A stretch of DNA of 64,000 bases from the NCBI RefSeq assembly GCF_000473205.1, contig NZ_KI421507.1, positions 1,903,945 through 1,967,944 of the forward strand. The letters are read 5' to 3'. The notes under the pieces are model-generated. The model was not told where the DNA came from and made no database searches. It saw nothing but the letters and a program-made list of their open reading frames with translations. Position numbers and translations under genes: made by a program. The stretch comes from Pseudophaeobacter arcticus DSM 23566. GTDB lineage: Bacteria; Pseudomonadota; Alphaproteobacteria; Rhodobacterales; Rhodobacteraceae. Shown in pieces: positions 1 to 8,871 of the stretch (position 1 is the first letter of the stretch; every line of letters begins with the position of its first letter).

Positions 1-1002
1 GACTGGCCCGAAGGCACCGAGGTGGTAAAGACCACGGTCCGCGAAGCCCTGCGCGACGCCATGGCGGAAGAGATGCGCGGCAATGAAAACGTATTCTTGA
101 TGGGGGAAGAGGTCGCCGAATACCAGGGCGCCTACAAGATCAGCCAAGGCTTGCTGGACGAATTTGGCCCCAAGCGGATCATCGACACGCCGATCACCGA
201 ACACGGCTTTGCCGGGATCGCCACCGGCGCCGCCTTTGGCGGGCTGAACCCGATTGTCGAGTTCATGACCTTCAACTTCGCCATGCAGGCGATTGACCAA
301 ATCATCAACTCTGCGGCCAAGACGCTTTATATGTCTGGCGGTCAGATGGGCGCACCTATGGTGTTCCGCGGCCCCAATGGTGCCGCTGCCCGCGTCGGCG
401 CCCAGCACAGCCAGGACTATGCCGCCTGGTACATGCAGGTGCCTGGCCTCAAGGTTGTCATGCCCTATTCGGCCTCTGATGCCAAAGGTCTGCTGAAATC
501 CGCGATCCGCGATCCCAACCCGGTGATCTTCCTGGAGAATGAAATTCTCTATGGTCGTTCCTTTGACGTGCCCAAGATGGATGACTTCACCGTTCCCTTT
601 GGCAAGGCGCGGATCTGGCGCGAAGGCTCTGACGCCACCATCGTTTCCTTTGGCATTGGCATGCAATACGCCCTGGAAGCCGCTGACCAGCTGGCCGCAG
701 AGGGGATCTCAGCCGAGGTCATCGACCTGCGCACCCTGCGCCCGATGGATCTGCCGACGGTGATCAAATCGGTGATGAAGACCAACCGCCTGGTCACCGT
801 CGAGGAAGGCTGGCCGCAGGGCTCTGTTGGCAGCTATATCGCCTCGGAAGTGATGCAGCAGGCCTTTGATTACCTGGATGCCCCGGTCATCACCTGCACC
901 GGCAAGGACGTGCCTATGCCCTATGCCGCCAATCTGGAACGCCACGCCCTGATCACCACCGACGAGGTGGTCGCAGCCGTGAAGCAAGTGACCTATCGGT
1001 GA
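1..1002 (+). CDS. pdhB: Pyruvate dehydrogenase E1 component subunit beta (5' partial)
   Basis: Beta half of the thiamine-diphosphate-dependent E1 enzyme that decarboxylates pyruvate and hands the acetyl group to E2. The reading frame is open from base 1 (DWPEGTEVV...), so the gene starts outside the window; a GTG at 22 is internal. In alphaproteobacteria this subunit often carries an N-terminal lipoyl domain and linker, which would lie upstream. The visible part covers the full transketolase-like pyrimidine-binding and C-terminal domains, with family motifs such as the [12 protein letters not shown] stretch and the [12 protein letters not shown] segment. The E2 gene follows 268 bases downstream. 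Family assignment is secure; the N-terminal architecture is inferred. Confidence 0.95.
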   Translation, partial: DWPEGTEVVKTTVREALRDAMAEEMRGNENVFLMGEEVAEYQGAYKISQGLLDEFGPKRIIDTPITEHGFAGIATGAAFGGLNPIVEFMTFNFAMQAIDQIINSAAKTLYMSGGQMGAPMVFRGPNGAAARVGAQHSQDYAAWYMQVPGLKVVMPYSASDAKGLLKSAIRDPNPVIFLENEILYGRSFDVPKMDDFTVPFGKARIWREGSDATIVSFGIGMQYALEAADQLAAEGISAEVIDLRTLRPMDLPTVIKSVMKTNRLVTVEEGWPQGSVGSYIASEVMQQAFDYLDAPVITCTGKDVPMPYAANLERHALITTDEVVAAVKQVTYR

Positions 1003-1012
1003 GGCAGGCGTA

Positions 1013-1270
1013 ATGGCAATTTTTGATCCAATTCCTCACGATGGAGGCTATCGCTATAGCATTCGTGATGAAGCTTCTAATAAGATCTATGTCGTTTTTG
1101 TAACACGCGAAATGCTAGATGATGCCGTCGGCGACAATCGCACTGATGAACAGTCAATAAGCTGGATGCGTGAAAATGAGGCGGAGCTCCATAAAGCATG
1201 GAGCGCAAGGGTCTTTGGAGGCCCTAGCATAGCTCCGTTCAATCGCATCTTCGTCCGGGAGGAAAGCTAA
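1013..1270 (+). CDS. Small hypothetical protein between pdhB and pdhC (85 aa)
   Basis: An 85-residue soluble acidic protein ([16 protein letters not shown]...) with no signal peptide or membrane segment. Its start lies 10 bases after the pdhB stop and its TAA stop shares one base with the pdhC ATG (TAATG), so it is built into the operon. Codon use is visibly more AT-rich than in its neighbours. The order of a beta-strand-like first half and a helical second half faintly recalls small DUF1488-type proteins, but I do not recognise it with certainty. Function unknown; it could be a recent acquisition or a regulator of the complex. Confidence 0.7.
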   Translation: MAIFDPIPHDGGYRYSIRDEASNKIYVVFVTREMLDDAVGDNRTDEQSISWMRENEAELHKAWSARVFGGPSIAPFNRIFVREES

Positions 1271-2586
1271 TGCCCACTGAAATTCTCATGCCCGCCCTCT
1301 CTCCCACCATGGAGGAAGGCACGCTGGCAAAATGGCTGGTCAAGGAGGGCGACACCGTCTCCTCCGGCGACCTGATTGCCGAAATCGAGACCGACAAGGC
1401 CACGATGGAATTCGAGGCCGTGGACGAAGGCACCGTCGGCAAGATCCTGATCGCTGAAGGCTCCGAGGGGGTCAAGGTCAATACCCCCATCGCGATCCTC
1501 CTGGAGGAGGGCGAAAGCGCCGATGATATCACAACAGCTGCGGCGCAACCGGAAGCGGCCGCCGCCGCTGACGCGGGCGCGGCGGCGGCCTCCGGCGGAG
1601 GCTCCGACGCGCCCGCTGCCCCCGCGACGCCGGCTCCTGCAGCCGCCGCCGCCGCAGATGGGTCGCGCATCTTTGCCTCGCCCCTGGCCCGTCGCATCGC
1701 CGCCGACAAGGGGCTCGACCTCAGCGCGCTCAGCGGCTCCGGCCCACGTGGCCGCATCGTTAAGGCTGACGTCGAAAACGCCAGTGCCGCCGCGCCGCAA
1801 GCCGCGGCCAAACCAGTAGCAGCGGCCCCTGCCCCGGCAGCCGCCGCGCCCGCTGGGCCTTCGGCGGATATGGTCGCCAAGATGTATGAAACCCGCAGCT
1901 TCGAGGAGGTCAAACTCGACGGCATGCGCAAAACCATCGCTGCCCGTCTCACCGAAGCCAAGCAGACCGTGCCGCATTTTTATCTGCGCCGCGACATCCA
2001 GCTGGATGCGCTGCTCAAGTTCCGCGCCCAGCTGAACAAGCAGCTCGAAACCCGGGGTGTCAAACTCTCGGTGAATGATTTTATCATCAAGGCCGTGGCG
2101 CTGGCACTGCAGGCAGTTCCAGATGCCAATGCCGTCTGGGCGGGAGACCGGGTGCTGAAGATGAAAGCCTCGGATGTGGCCGTTGCGGTTGCCATCGAGG
2201 GCGGCTTGTTCACGCCAGTGCTGCAGGACAGCGAGCTCAAATCCCTCTCGGCGCTCTCGGCAGAGATGAAAGATCTGGCGGCCCGCGCCCGTGATCGCAA
2301 ACTGGCCCCACATGAGTATCAGGGCGGCAGCTTTGCCATCTCCAACTTGGGCATGTTTGGTATCGACAATTTTGACGCCATCGTGAACCCACCCCATGCC
2401 GGCATTCTTGCGGTTGGCGCCGGCAGCAAAAAGCCGGTTGTGGGGGCGGATGGTGAGCTGAAAGTGGCGACTGTGATGTCTGTCACCATGTCTGTTGATC
2501 ACCGGGTCATAGACGGCGCCCTGGGCGCGCAGCTGTTGCAGGCGATTGTCGAAAACCTGGAAAACCCTATGGTCATGTTGGCCTAA
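1270..2586 (+). CDS. pdhC: Pyruvate dehydrogenase E2, dihydrolipoamide acetyltransferase
   Basis: Core of the pyruvate dehydrogenase complex; transfers the acetyl group from lipoamide to CoA. Domains in order: one lipoyl domain (residues 1-78) with the lipoylated lysine in ETDKATME at K43; an Ala/Pro-rich flexible linker; the E3/E1-binding domain (about 137-173, [15 protein letters not shown]); a second Ala/Pro linker; and the C-terminal catalytic domain with the HRVIDG active-site motif near its end. At 438 residues it has the usual length for a single-lipoyl alphaproteobacterial E2. The start is fixed by the one-base overlap with the upstream stop and a GGAGGAAAG Shine-Dalgarno region. Confidence 0.97.
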   Translation: MPTEILMPALSPTMEEGTLAKWLVKEGDTVSSGDLIAEIETDKATMEFEAVDEGTVGKILIAEGSEGVKVNTPIAILLEEGESADDITTAAAQPEAAAAADAGAAAASGGGSDAPAAPATPAPAAAAAADGSRIFASPLARRIAADKGLDLSALSGSGPRGRIVKADVENASAAAPQAAAKPVAAAPAPAAAAPAGPSADMVAKMYETRSFEEVKLDGMRKTIAARLTEAKQTVPHFYLRRDIQLDALLKFRAQLNKQLETRGVKLSVNDFIIKAVALALQAVPDANAVWAGDRVLKMKASDVAVAVAIEGGLFTPVLQDSELKSLSALSAEMKDLAARARDRKLAPHEYQGGSFAISNLGMFGIDNFDAIVNPPHAGILAVGAGSKKPVVGADGELKVATVMSVTMSVDHRVIDGALGAQLLQAIVENLENPMVMLA

Positions 2587-2606
2587 CCGCCGAACAGGCC
2601 CGCTTC

Positions 2607-2656
2607 AAAACAGGCCTTCTCCAAAACAGGCCTGACACCAAAACGGGCCTGACACC
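2607..2656. repeat. Degenerate 16-17 bp tandem repeat, three copies
   Basis: Copies at 2607-2622, 2623-2639 and 2640-2656 share the core AAAACRGGCCT; the last two differ at one base. A weaker fourth relative lies just upstream. It sits immediately after the pdhC stop codon. Confidence 0.75.
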
Positions 2657-2661
2657 AAACC

Positions 2662-2682
2662 CCGAGGCAGAGACTGCCTCGG
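2662..2682. other. Perfect 9-bp hairpin downstream of pdhC
   Basis: Arms 2662-2670 and 2674-2682 are exact reverse complements around the loop AGA. No T-run follows, so it is more likely an mRNA 3' stabiliser than a terminator on its own. Confidence 0.6.
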
Positions 2683-2683
2683 C

Positions 2684-2724
2684 GCCCCAGTTGCAGATTG
2701 ATCCTGCGGCTGGGGCTTTGGTTT
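2684..2724 (+). terminator. Rho-independent terminator of the pdh operon
   Basis: Outer stem GCCCCAG (2684-2690) pairs with CTGGGGC (2710-2716), with an inner GCAG/CTGC stem, followed by the T-rich TTTGGTTTCT. It lies about 100 bases after the pdhC stop. Confidence 0.6.
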
Positions 2725-2863
2725 CTCAGGCTATGTTTGTATTCATGGGCCTGTTGAATTTACTGAAGCAGCTGTTTTCAATGGAAATTTTTTGCTCTGT
2801 AACCGCGCTTGAATCGCCAGTCCTTTGGTGGCCAGATAAACGGTTACCTCGGCGGGCTTAACC

Positions 2864-2895
2864 CCAGGCTGAATCAAAACCAGGCTGAAACAAAA
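2864..2895. repeat. 16-bp tandem duplication
   Basis: Two adjacent copies (2864-2879 and 2880-2895) of CCAGGCTGAAWCAAAA, differing at one base. Confidence 0.75.
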
Positions 2896-2918
2896 AAGGG
2901 GCAGAATATGCCCCTTTT
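2894..2918 (-). terminator. Terminator of cysE (bidirectional hairpin)
   Basis: GGGGCA (2898-2903) pairs with TGCCCC (2909-2914), flanked by A-runs on the left and T-runs on the right, so it can act on both strands. It is about 90 bases past the cysE stop. Confidence 0.8.
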
Positions 2919-3008
2919 CACTTGCTTGATCAGTCAAATCCCAGGATCGCTTACTGGCGCCACAGGCAACTAGGGTGCGTATTCGCGCGCAAGGCCGTAC
3001 AGGGAAGC

Positions 3009-3833
3009 TTACTGGTGCTCTCTATCGGATCCGTTTGGCACCACCTGATCCATGCTGATCGAGGGCTGATCACAGCCAGCTTCGCCGACGATCTTGGCCG
3101 GGACGCCAGCGACGGTCTTGCAGGGCGGAACCTCTTGCAGCACCACGGATCCCGCAGCGATACGGCTGCAATGACCAATGCGGATATTGCCCAGAACCTT
3201 GGCTCCAGCACCAATCAACACCCCATCTTCGATCTTGGGGTGGCGGTCTTCTTCTTCCTTGCCGGTACCGCCCAGTGTCACCGAATGCAGCATCGAAACA
3301 TTGTTCCCCACCACAGCGGTTTCACCAATAACAATGGAATGGGCGTGGTCGATCATGATACCACGGCCAATTTTGGCACCGGGGTGAATATCAACACCAA
3401 AGATTTCAGAGATCCGCATCTGGAAAAAGAAGGCCAGGTCCAAATCGCCCTGCAGCCACAGCCAATGGGCAATCCGGTAAGCCTGCACCGCCTGATAGCC
3501 TTTGAAATACAGGATCGGTTGCAACAGGCGATGGCAGGCCGGGTCGCGATCATAAACCGCCATCAGATCGGCGCGAGCGGCCGCAATCAGGTCCGGGTCA
3601 GAGGCATAGGCCGTATCCACGATTTCACGCAGGATCACCATCGACATCTCATTGGAGCAAAGCTTTGCAGCGATCCTGTAGGACAGCGCCTTCTCTAGCG
3701 TCGGGTGGTGCAGGATGCAGGCATGAATCAACCCGCCCATAAGTGGCTGTTTGGCAACGGCTTCCTGAGCCTCTGTCGAGATTTGTTCCCAGACCGGGTC
3801 CAGGGGCGAAACGGCTTTACGCGTCTTGATCAT
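3009..3833 (-). CDS. cysE: Serine O-acetyltransferase
   Basis: Acetylates L-serine with acetyl-CoA to give O-acetylserine, the first step of cysteine synthesis. The N-terminal helical domain (about residues 1-140) is followed by the left-handed beta-helix of hexapeptide repeats (GVDIHPGAKIGRGI, MIDHAHSIVIGETAVVG). The catalytic His-containing IDHAHS motif and the typical GTGKEEEDRHPKIEDG segment are both present. The frame extends upstream to 3956, but the start at 3833 (MIKTRKAV) is preceded by AGAGGA, gives 274 residues and begins where family members begin. It stands alone, convergent with the pdh operon. Confidence 0.95.
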   Translation of the reverse strand: MIKTRKAVSPLDPVWEQISTEAQEAVAKQPLMGGLIHACILHHPTLEKALSYRIAAKLCSNEMSMVILREIVDTAYASDPDLIAAARADLMAVYDRDPACHRLLQPILYFKGYQAVQAYRIAHWLWLQGDLDLAFFFQMRISEIFGVDIHPGAKIGRGIMIDHAHSIVIGETAVVGNNVSMLHSVTLGGTGKEEEDRHPKIEDGVLIGAGAKVLGNIRIGHCSRIAAGSVVLQEVPPCKTVAGVPAKIVGEAGCDQPSISMDQVVPNGSDREHQ

Positions 3834-4025
3834 GGCATGGCGTCCTCTTCTAGCCCTTAGGTTTGCATTTAGGGCAGAAAAACCCAAGCGCAAACCCTTG
3901 ATGGAGAAGATTTCAAAATAGAATGAGTCGCCCCCTTGCCCCGGATCCGGTGCCACAGACCGCTGCCAAAGGCCCCCTCTGACCTAAGATATTCCGCCTG
4001 CGCGCGACCATTTTTGCGCATCAAC

Positions 4026-4382
4026 TCACCGGGTCAGGCGGCGCTCCAATTCCGCAAGAGCGATACGCAAGCATTTGATATAGCTCAGATCATTCCAAAA
4101 TGGCTCAGTGCAAAGCGGGCCAAAACACTGCCGTGCCACCGCATCCAATGTGCCATTGCCCCACTGCGGATGCAGCTGACCCGTGCGCGCCACATGCGCT
4201 GCTGCCTGTTCCGCCCGGTCAAACAGGCGCTGACACAAATTTGACCGCTGCGGCGCTGGCACCGCCCGCAAAGCCCGCGCCAGACTGCTCAGATCTTGCG
4301 GCAAAACCGGCCCGAGCAGATCGGGTTTTACGCTGATTTTACTACAGCCTTTCAGCGCCACAGGGCCGCACCGCCCTGTCAC
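4026..4382 (-). CDS. Small conserved protein after the GTA cluster (DUF7742-like)
   Basis: A 118-residue protein starting at a GTG that overlaps the stop of the large GTA tail gene (GTGA, 4379-4382), which suggests translational coupling. The body has helical segments and a conserved-looking block, ARTGQLHPQWGNGTL, followed by EPFWNDLSYIKCLRIAL. This resembles a small family I remember from the same position after GTA clusters in Rhodobacterales. The frame runs upstream to 4604 inside the tail gene, but that part reads as a shadow. Function unknown; a GTA-associated role is inferred from position only. A later GTG at 4361 is an alternative start. Confidence 0.65.
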   Translation of the reverse strand: MTGRCGPVALKGCSKISVKPDLLGPVLPQDLSSLARALRAVPAPQRSNLCQRLFDRAEQAAAHVARTGQLHPQWGNGTLDAVARQCFGPLCTEPFWNDLSYIKCLRIALAELERRLTR

Positions 4383-7300
4383 GCAATTGGCATTTGGGTT
4401 GCAAAGCCTGCCCCGTAGCGATCTGACAGCTGAGCCACCTCGATGATATCCCCAGGCAGGGCCGAATCTGCGGTTTGATCGCTCAGGGAATAGGTCCAGT
4501 TGGGGGCGCTCACCTCCCGTTCCCGCAGCAAGGTGGTCCCCCGCAGGACGCGAAACCGGTAGGCTTCCCGCGCCTCGCCCAGGGGGATTTCGGCCAGGTC
4601 CCAACTGTCGCCTTCCACCCGGCTACGCCGGATCCAACTGACAGAAATGTCACTGCCAAGCCCCCCTTTGAGCCGCAGATGCACCGGAGCATAGGGGCGT
4701 AAGCCATTGCCATCAAACGCTTCAACCTTATGGATATAGCTTGGATCATCATAGCCGCGCCGTGCCGGTCCAATCCGGTAATGCCGTGCAATGCGGCGTT
4801 GGGCCAAAGACAGCTCGAGCTGTGAAAAACTCCCGTCCAGCAGCACCACATAAGAGCCCTCGGGCCAGACCATCGGCATCAAGCCGTCGCTGCCCAATTG
4901 CCCCCGCAGGCGGCCACGCAGCATATAGGTATTGTCGCCAACCAATTCGGCCTCGCGGAACTGGAAGATCTCCCAGTTGTCATTGCTGCCATCCCCGATG
5001 GCGACGGCATTGGCCCCATTCAGCACCGCCAGCGCCGAGCGGCTTTGCAACGCGCCTGAGATCAGTTTCACCTGCAGATCAGCGCCAAGATCCCAGCGCC
5101 CCGGCGCCGCCGCCCTCAAATCCGTCTGCGTCAGACCAATGGTGCTGCGTGCCGCAATAACCTGCTCCAAGGCATAGTCGGAATCACTCCCCGAGGAATA
5201 AACAGCAACGGTTCCCGGCCAGGGTGCGGCTGTCACCGCCAGATGTGGCGCATGGGCTGTTTCCTCCCCCGTCAGCAGAGGCAAATCCATAAACAACGGC
5301 AAGACCGGCAGGGGGGGCTCAAATTCCTGACCAGAGGGCAGCGTTTCAGGAATATCCGCCGACAGATAGACCTCGGGGTCGATCCGCACCGCATCGACAC
5401 TCTGCGCGGTGCCCAGCTCCATCCGATCAACACGATAGCGCTGCAGAGGTTCTGTTCCCTCCTGCGGTTGCGCCGGGCTTGCCAGGGATGGGGTATCTGG
5501 CAGCGCAATGACATCGCCAACCCCAAGGTGCAGCAGGGATGGCGGCAGAACAAAACGGGCGGTGTCACGCGACACCCGCGCCTCGGCCAGCCAGCGTTCA
5601 ACAACCTGACGCGCCTCGCTTTGGGTCAGGACCAGGGCCAGCTCACTGCTGCTGACGGCATGGGTTTCCGCGTCGGGCAGGCTCGCCTCAACGGCGGCAA
5701 TATCATAGCCTGCGCCCCATTCGATAAACCGCAAACGGACCCGCCCCGCCAGTTCGGCCTCTGCCTCGCGGGTGAGCTCAACAATGCCGTCCAGTTCGTC
5801 ATCATCAACCAGGCTTTGGGCGGGCAGCATATAGGCGCTGTCCCCCTGACGCAGCCGGAACTCCAGCACCCCGTTGCGTTCAATGGCATCAAAGCCATAG
5901 CGCAGGCTCAAAGGCTGCAGCGCCGCGCGCGCCTCGGCGACTTGGCTCACCCCATAGCCGTGCACAATCCCGTGCAGCTGGTCGACATCAATCCGCCACT
6001 GCCCCGCTTGCACGCAGATTTCACGCACCACCGAAGCCAGGCTGCGCTGCCCGGCGCGCCCGTTGAGCCAATGGCCACGCAGATAGTTCGCGCCATCACT
6101 CCAGACGCCATCGAGATTTGGAAAGGCGGGAAAGGGGCGCGCATCCCAGGCCCAGACATAGGCGTTGCTCATATCCAGCATCCGCCCCTCATATTCGCTG
6201 GACAGCGGGTTGTTGGCCTCCTCCCCCCAATAGCCCAGCACCGCCCGCAGGTATTGCAGCTGCATCAGATCATCGCGCTGGCCATTGGAATAGTTCGGCA
6301 GCTGCGATTCCGAGCTTTTGGGGTCGAGGAATTTATTGGGCTGATTGGTCCCCTTGTCGATGGCAGCACAGCCCAGTTCGGTGAACCAGATCGGCTTTTT
6401 CTGCGGTTGCCAGGCGGTGGGCAGTGCTTGGCGGACCCCGTCTATGCGCTCGTGGTGCGGGTTGCTCCACCAGTTTTTCAGGTCTTTGTAGCGCCAGATC
6501 CAGGGCTCATCATGGGCGCCATCGGTGATCGGCGTGCGGATCTGCGCCGCTGCGGCCTCGCTAGAGTGGTAATACCAGTCATAGCCCTCACCGCCAGCGA
6601 CATTGGCGCGTAAATAGTCCAGATCATAGATGCTGGGCGCCCCTGCTGTGCGGTCCAGATGATCCACCCCGTCGCGCCAGTCCGACAGCGGCATGTAGTT
6701 GTCGATGCCGATAAAATCGATATTGGCATCAGCCCAAAGCGGGTCGAGGTGGAAATACCTGTTGCCCTCGGGGCTTTGGTAGCCCCAGTATTCGGACCAA
6801 TCCGCCGCATAGCTGATCTTGGCCGCGGGCAGCAACAGACGCACCTCGGCCGCCAGATCCCGCAGCGCGGCAACCGCTGGGAAACCAGTAAGACCGCGGA
6901 TCTGGGTCAGCCCGCGCATCTCGGAGCCGATACAAAAGGCCGCGACCCCGCCCGCTGCGGCACAAAGCGCCGCATTGTGTAAAATGAACCGCCGCAGCCC
7001 CCAATCCGCAGCACCACTATAGCTCACCTGACCACCGGCAACGGTGAAATCCGCTGCCGTGGCTGCCCCCATAAAGGCAGCGACCTCGGCGTCAGCCGCC
7101 AGGGTTTGATCCGGTGTTCCCGGCAGACCCGGCGCCTTTGACAGGGTGATGCGCCCGCGCCAGGGCAGTGGCGGCTGTGTCGCGGCATCGCTCCAGGGAT
7201 CGGGAAGGCTGTTACCTGCCACCTGATCCATCAGCACAAAGGGGTAAAACATCACCCGCTTGCCAGCCTCCTGCAGCGCCTGGATCGCCTCGATAACGGC

Positions 7301-8332
7301 AGCGTCACTGGGGGTGCCGCCATAGACACCGCGCCCGTCGCCATCCACCGGCACCAGATCGGCGCTGGTCCGGGTTTGCCCAGAGACCCGCCAGGCCATG
7401 GGGATACCTTCAGCCTGCTTTTGCTCCACCTTGGGTTTGATCTGACACTGCCCACAGCGCAGATCATCGCCAAACCAAGACACAATCAAAGAGGTGGCTT
7501 GGCAGCTTGGCAGCTCGGATGAGAGCGCCGCCAGCGAGGTCTCCAGGTCGCTTAGCCCCGAGGCCGTATGGCTGTTGGCCCCCGTGGCCTGGCCCGGACC
7601 AATGCCATAGTGAACGGCGGTGGTGGCCAAGGCATATTCGCCGGTGCCCGGCAACAGAGCCACCCCCTGGATCAACTGCCCAAGATCAAGAGAATACTCA
7701 GGGCTACCGGGTTGCTCGGGGCGCACAACCTCAAAGGAGAACTGCGGCACCCTGTTGCCAAAGGGCTCCAGCGCCAGGTCTTCAAACACCACATAGGCGG
7801 TGCCGCGATAGGCGGGAACCTCGCCGGTGCCCTCTATCGCCTCCATCAGCGGATCCGGCAGCTGATCCTGGGTGCCGCGATAAAGCGTCATATTCAGGTC
7901 CCTGGCAGAGACCTCTTCGCCATCCGCCCAGATCCGGGGCACAGCGGCGATCTCCCCCTGACACAGCGCAATCGCCAGCGAGACCGAATAGCTGTAGCGG
8001 GTGGTGCTGGGCTGGCTTGGCGCCCCCTTGCCACCACCAGATACGGTGGTGGTCTCGGCAAACTGGCTGGCCCAGATCACCTGCCCCCCCAGACGGGTGC
8101 GGCCATAGATCTGCGGTATCGGCGCGCCTTGCCCTGCTTCTGTCAGGCGAAACCGGTCCACCCTACCCGTCTCGATCGCGTCAGAGCCCGACCCCAGCAG
8201 CCGGTCATCAATGGCCCGCCCCAGGGTGGCGCCAATGGCGCGGCCAATGGCAACGCTGGACAGCCCGGCCACCGCGCCGCCAATCGAGCCGCCAATCGCG
8301 GCGCCCGCTGCAGAAAGAACAATTGTCGCCAT
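4379..8332 (-). CDS. GTA host-specificity / tail-tip megaprotein (g15)
   Basis: A 1317-residue protein forming the tail hub and tip of the gene transfer agent. The N-terminus is a Gly/Ala-rich hydrophobic segment (AGAAIGGSIGGAVAG) typical of the family. A GTA TIM-barrel-like (glycoside-hydrolase-like) domain lies in the middle (about residues 420-740; WADANIDFIGIDNYMPLSDW and PIWFTELGCAAIDKG segments). A phage tail-protein domain and a C-terminal fibronectin-like beta-rich part follow. The upstream frame runs to 8449, but ATG 8332 overlaps the g14 stop (TGATG) and has AGGAG upstream. It is the last large gene of the cluster and has the usual length for the family. Confidence 0.93.
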   Translation of the reverse strand: MATIVLSAAGAAIGGSIGGAVAGLSSVAIGRAIGATLGRAIDDRLLGSGSDAIETGRVDRFRLTEAGQGAPIPQIYGRTRLGGQVIWASQFAETTTVSGGGKGAPSQPSTTRYSYSVSLAIALCQGEIAAVPRIWADGEEVSARDLNMTLYRGTQDQLPDPLMEAIEGTGEVPAYRGTAYVVFEDLALEPFGNRVPQFSFEVVRPEQPGSPEYSLDLGQLIQGVALLPGTGEYALATTAVHYGIGPGQATGANSHTASGLSDLETSLAALSSELPSCQATSLIVSWFGDDLRCGQCQIKPKVEQKQAEGIPMAWRVSGQTRTSADLVPVDGDGRGVYGGTPSDAAVIEAIQALQEAGKRVMFYPFVLMDQVAGNSLPDPWSDAATQPPLPWRGRITLSKAPGLPGTPDQTLAADAEVAAFMGAATAADFTVAGGQVSYSGAADWGLRRFILHNAALCAAAGGVAAFCIGSEMRGLTQIRGLTGFPAVAALRDLAAEVRLLLPAAKISYAADWSEYWGYQSPEGNRYFHLDPLWADANIDFIGIDNYMPLSDWRDGVDHLDRTAGAPSIYDLDYLRANVAGGEGYDWYYHSSEAAAAQIRTPITDGAHDEPWIWRYKDLKNWWSNPHHERIDGVRQALPTAWQPQKKPIWFTELGCAAIDKGTNQPNKFLDPKSSESQLPNYSNGQRDDLMQLQYLRAVLGYWGEEANNPLSSEYEGRMLDMSNAYVWAWDARPFPAFPNLDGVWSDGANYLRGHWLNGRAGQRSLASVVREICVQAGQWRIDVDQLHGIVHGYGVSQVAEARAALQPLSLRYGFDAIERNGVLEFRLRQGDSAYMLPAQSLVDDDELDGIVELTREAEAELAGRVRLRFIEWGAGYDIAAVEASLPDAETHAVSSSELALVLTQSEARQVVERWLAEARVSRDTARFVLPPSLLHLGVGDVIALPDTPSLASPAQPQEGTEPLQRYRVDRMELGTAQSVDAVRIDPEVYLSADIPETLPSGQEFEPPLPVLPLFMDLPLLTGEETAHAPHLAVTAAPWPGTVAVYSSGSDSDYALEQVIAARSTIGLTQTDLRAAAPGRWDLGADLQVKLISGALQSRSALAVLNGANAVAIGDGSNDNWEIFQFREAELVGDNTYMLRGRLRGQLGSDGLMPMVWPEGSYVVLLDGSFSQLELSLAQRRIARHYRIGPARRGYDDPSYIHKVEAFDGNGLRPYAPVHLRLKGGLGSDISVSWIRRSRVEGDSWDLAEIPLGEAREAYRFRVLRGTTLLREREVSAPNWTYSLSDQTADSALPGDIIEVAQLSDRYGAGFATQMPIA

Positions 8333-8871
8333 CAGATTTGCTCCTGAGGAAAGGAAAAACGCGCCACCAGACGACGCTGCCAGGGCGCCGTCAGGGCGCT
8401 TTCCACCACCCCGTGGCCGTAATAGGCATGGATAAACCCTGGCCCCCAATTGTCCTCCTGGCTGGACACAGGTTTGGAGCCGGAACCGGAGCTGAAACCA
8501 GGCTTTGTCACACAGGCCTCACTCAGCCGGGATTGTACCCCCAGATGTTTTGCTACCGCCCCTGCCCGCATGCGAAACAGCAGCACATCCCCCAGCGCCG
8601 CCTGCGCCAGAGGTTTTGCCACAAGATGGGTCAGCGCCGCCTGCCACAGGCGCTCCTCGCCCTGCGGTTCAGACCAATCCATCGAATAAGGCGGCGGTGT
8701 TTCCGGCTCGGCCTCAAAAAGAGCCCGCCAGATCCCCCGGATCAAGCCCAGACAATCGCAGCCAGCGCCACGGCAACTGGCCTGATGCAAATAGGGCGTC
8801 CGCAGCCAGCGCCGGGCCTCAGCCACCACCTGCAGGTTATTCCCTGCCTCAGAGATGTCTTGCCCCGTCAT
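8332..8871 (-). CDS. GTA NlpC/P60-family peptidoglycan peptidase (g14)
   Basis: Tail-associated cell-wall peptidase thought to help the particle cross the recipient's wall. The catalytic cysteine lies in CRGAGCDCLGL and candidate histidines in AVAKHLGV and FIHAYYGHGVVES. At 179 residues it is longer than the roughly 150 usual for this gene. Between the KHLGV and FIHAYYGHG motifs lies a Ser/Gly-rich stretch of about 25 residues (TKPGFSSGSGSKPVSS) that looks like an insertion from a short DNA duplication. It overlaps g13 by four bases (ATGA) and g15 by one. Confidence 0.9.
   Translation of the reverse strand: MTGQDISEAGNNLQVVAEARRWLRTPYLHQASCRGAGCDCLGLIRGIWRALFEAEPETPPPYSMDWSEPQGEERLWQAALTHLVAKPLAQAALGDVLLFRMRAGAVAKHLGVQSRLSEACVTKPGFSSGSGSKPVSSQEDNWGPGFIHAYYGHGVVESALTAPWQRRLVARFSFPQEQI

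Larger units (their letters stand above)
2587..3008. other. Intergenic region between pdhC and cysE
   Basis: No convincing gene. It holds degenerate 16-17 bp tandem repeats (2607-2656), a 9-bp perfect hairpin (2662-2682), a terminator-like structure (2684-2724), a second 16-bp tandem duplication (2864-2895) and a bidirectional hairpin terminator (2894-2918). The two flanking genes converge here. Confidence 0.7.

Noticed and set aside
1267..2502. Long minus-strand ORF opposite pdhC
   Set aside because: It mirrors the E2 gene; its Arg/Gly-rich sequence has no family features and the plus-strand gene is certain.
2743..2937. 64-residue minus-strand ORF
   Set aside because: Covers a tandem repeat and a terminator; no protein features.
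5243..6613. Long plus-strand ORF opposite GTA g15
   Set aside because: Antisense shadow of a high-GC gene; no ribosome site and no recognisable domain.
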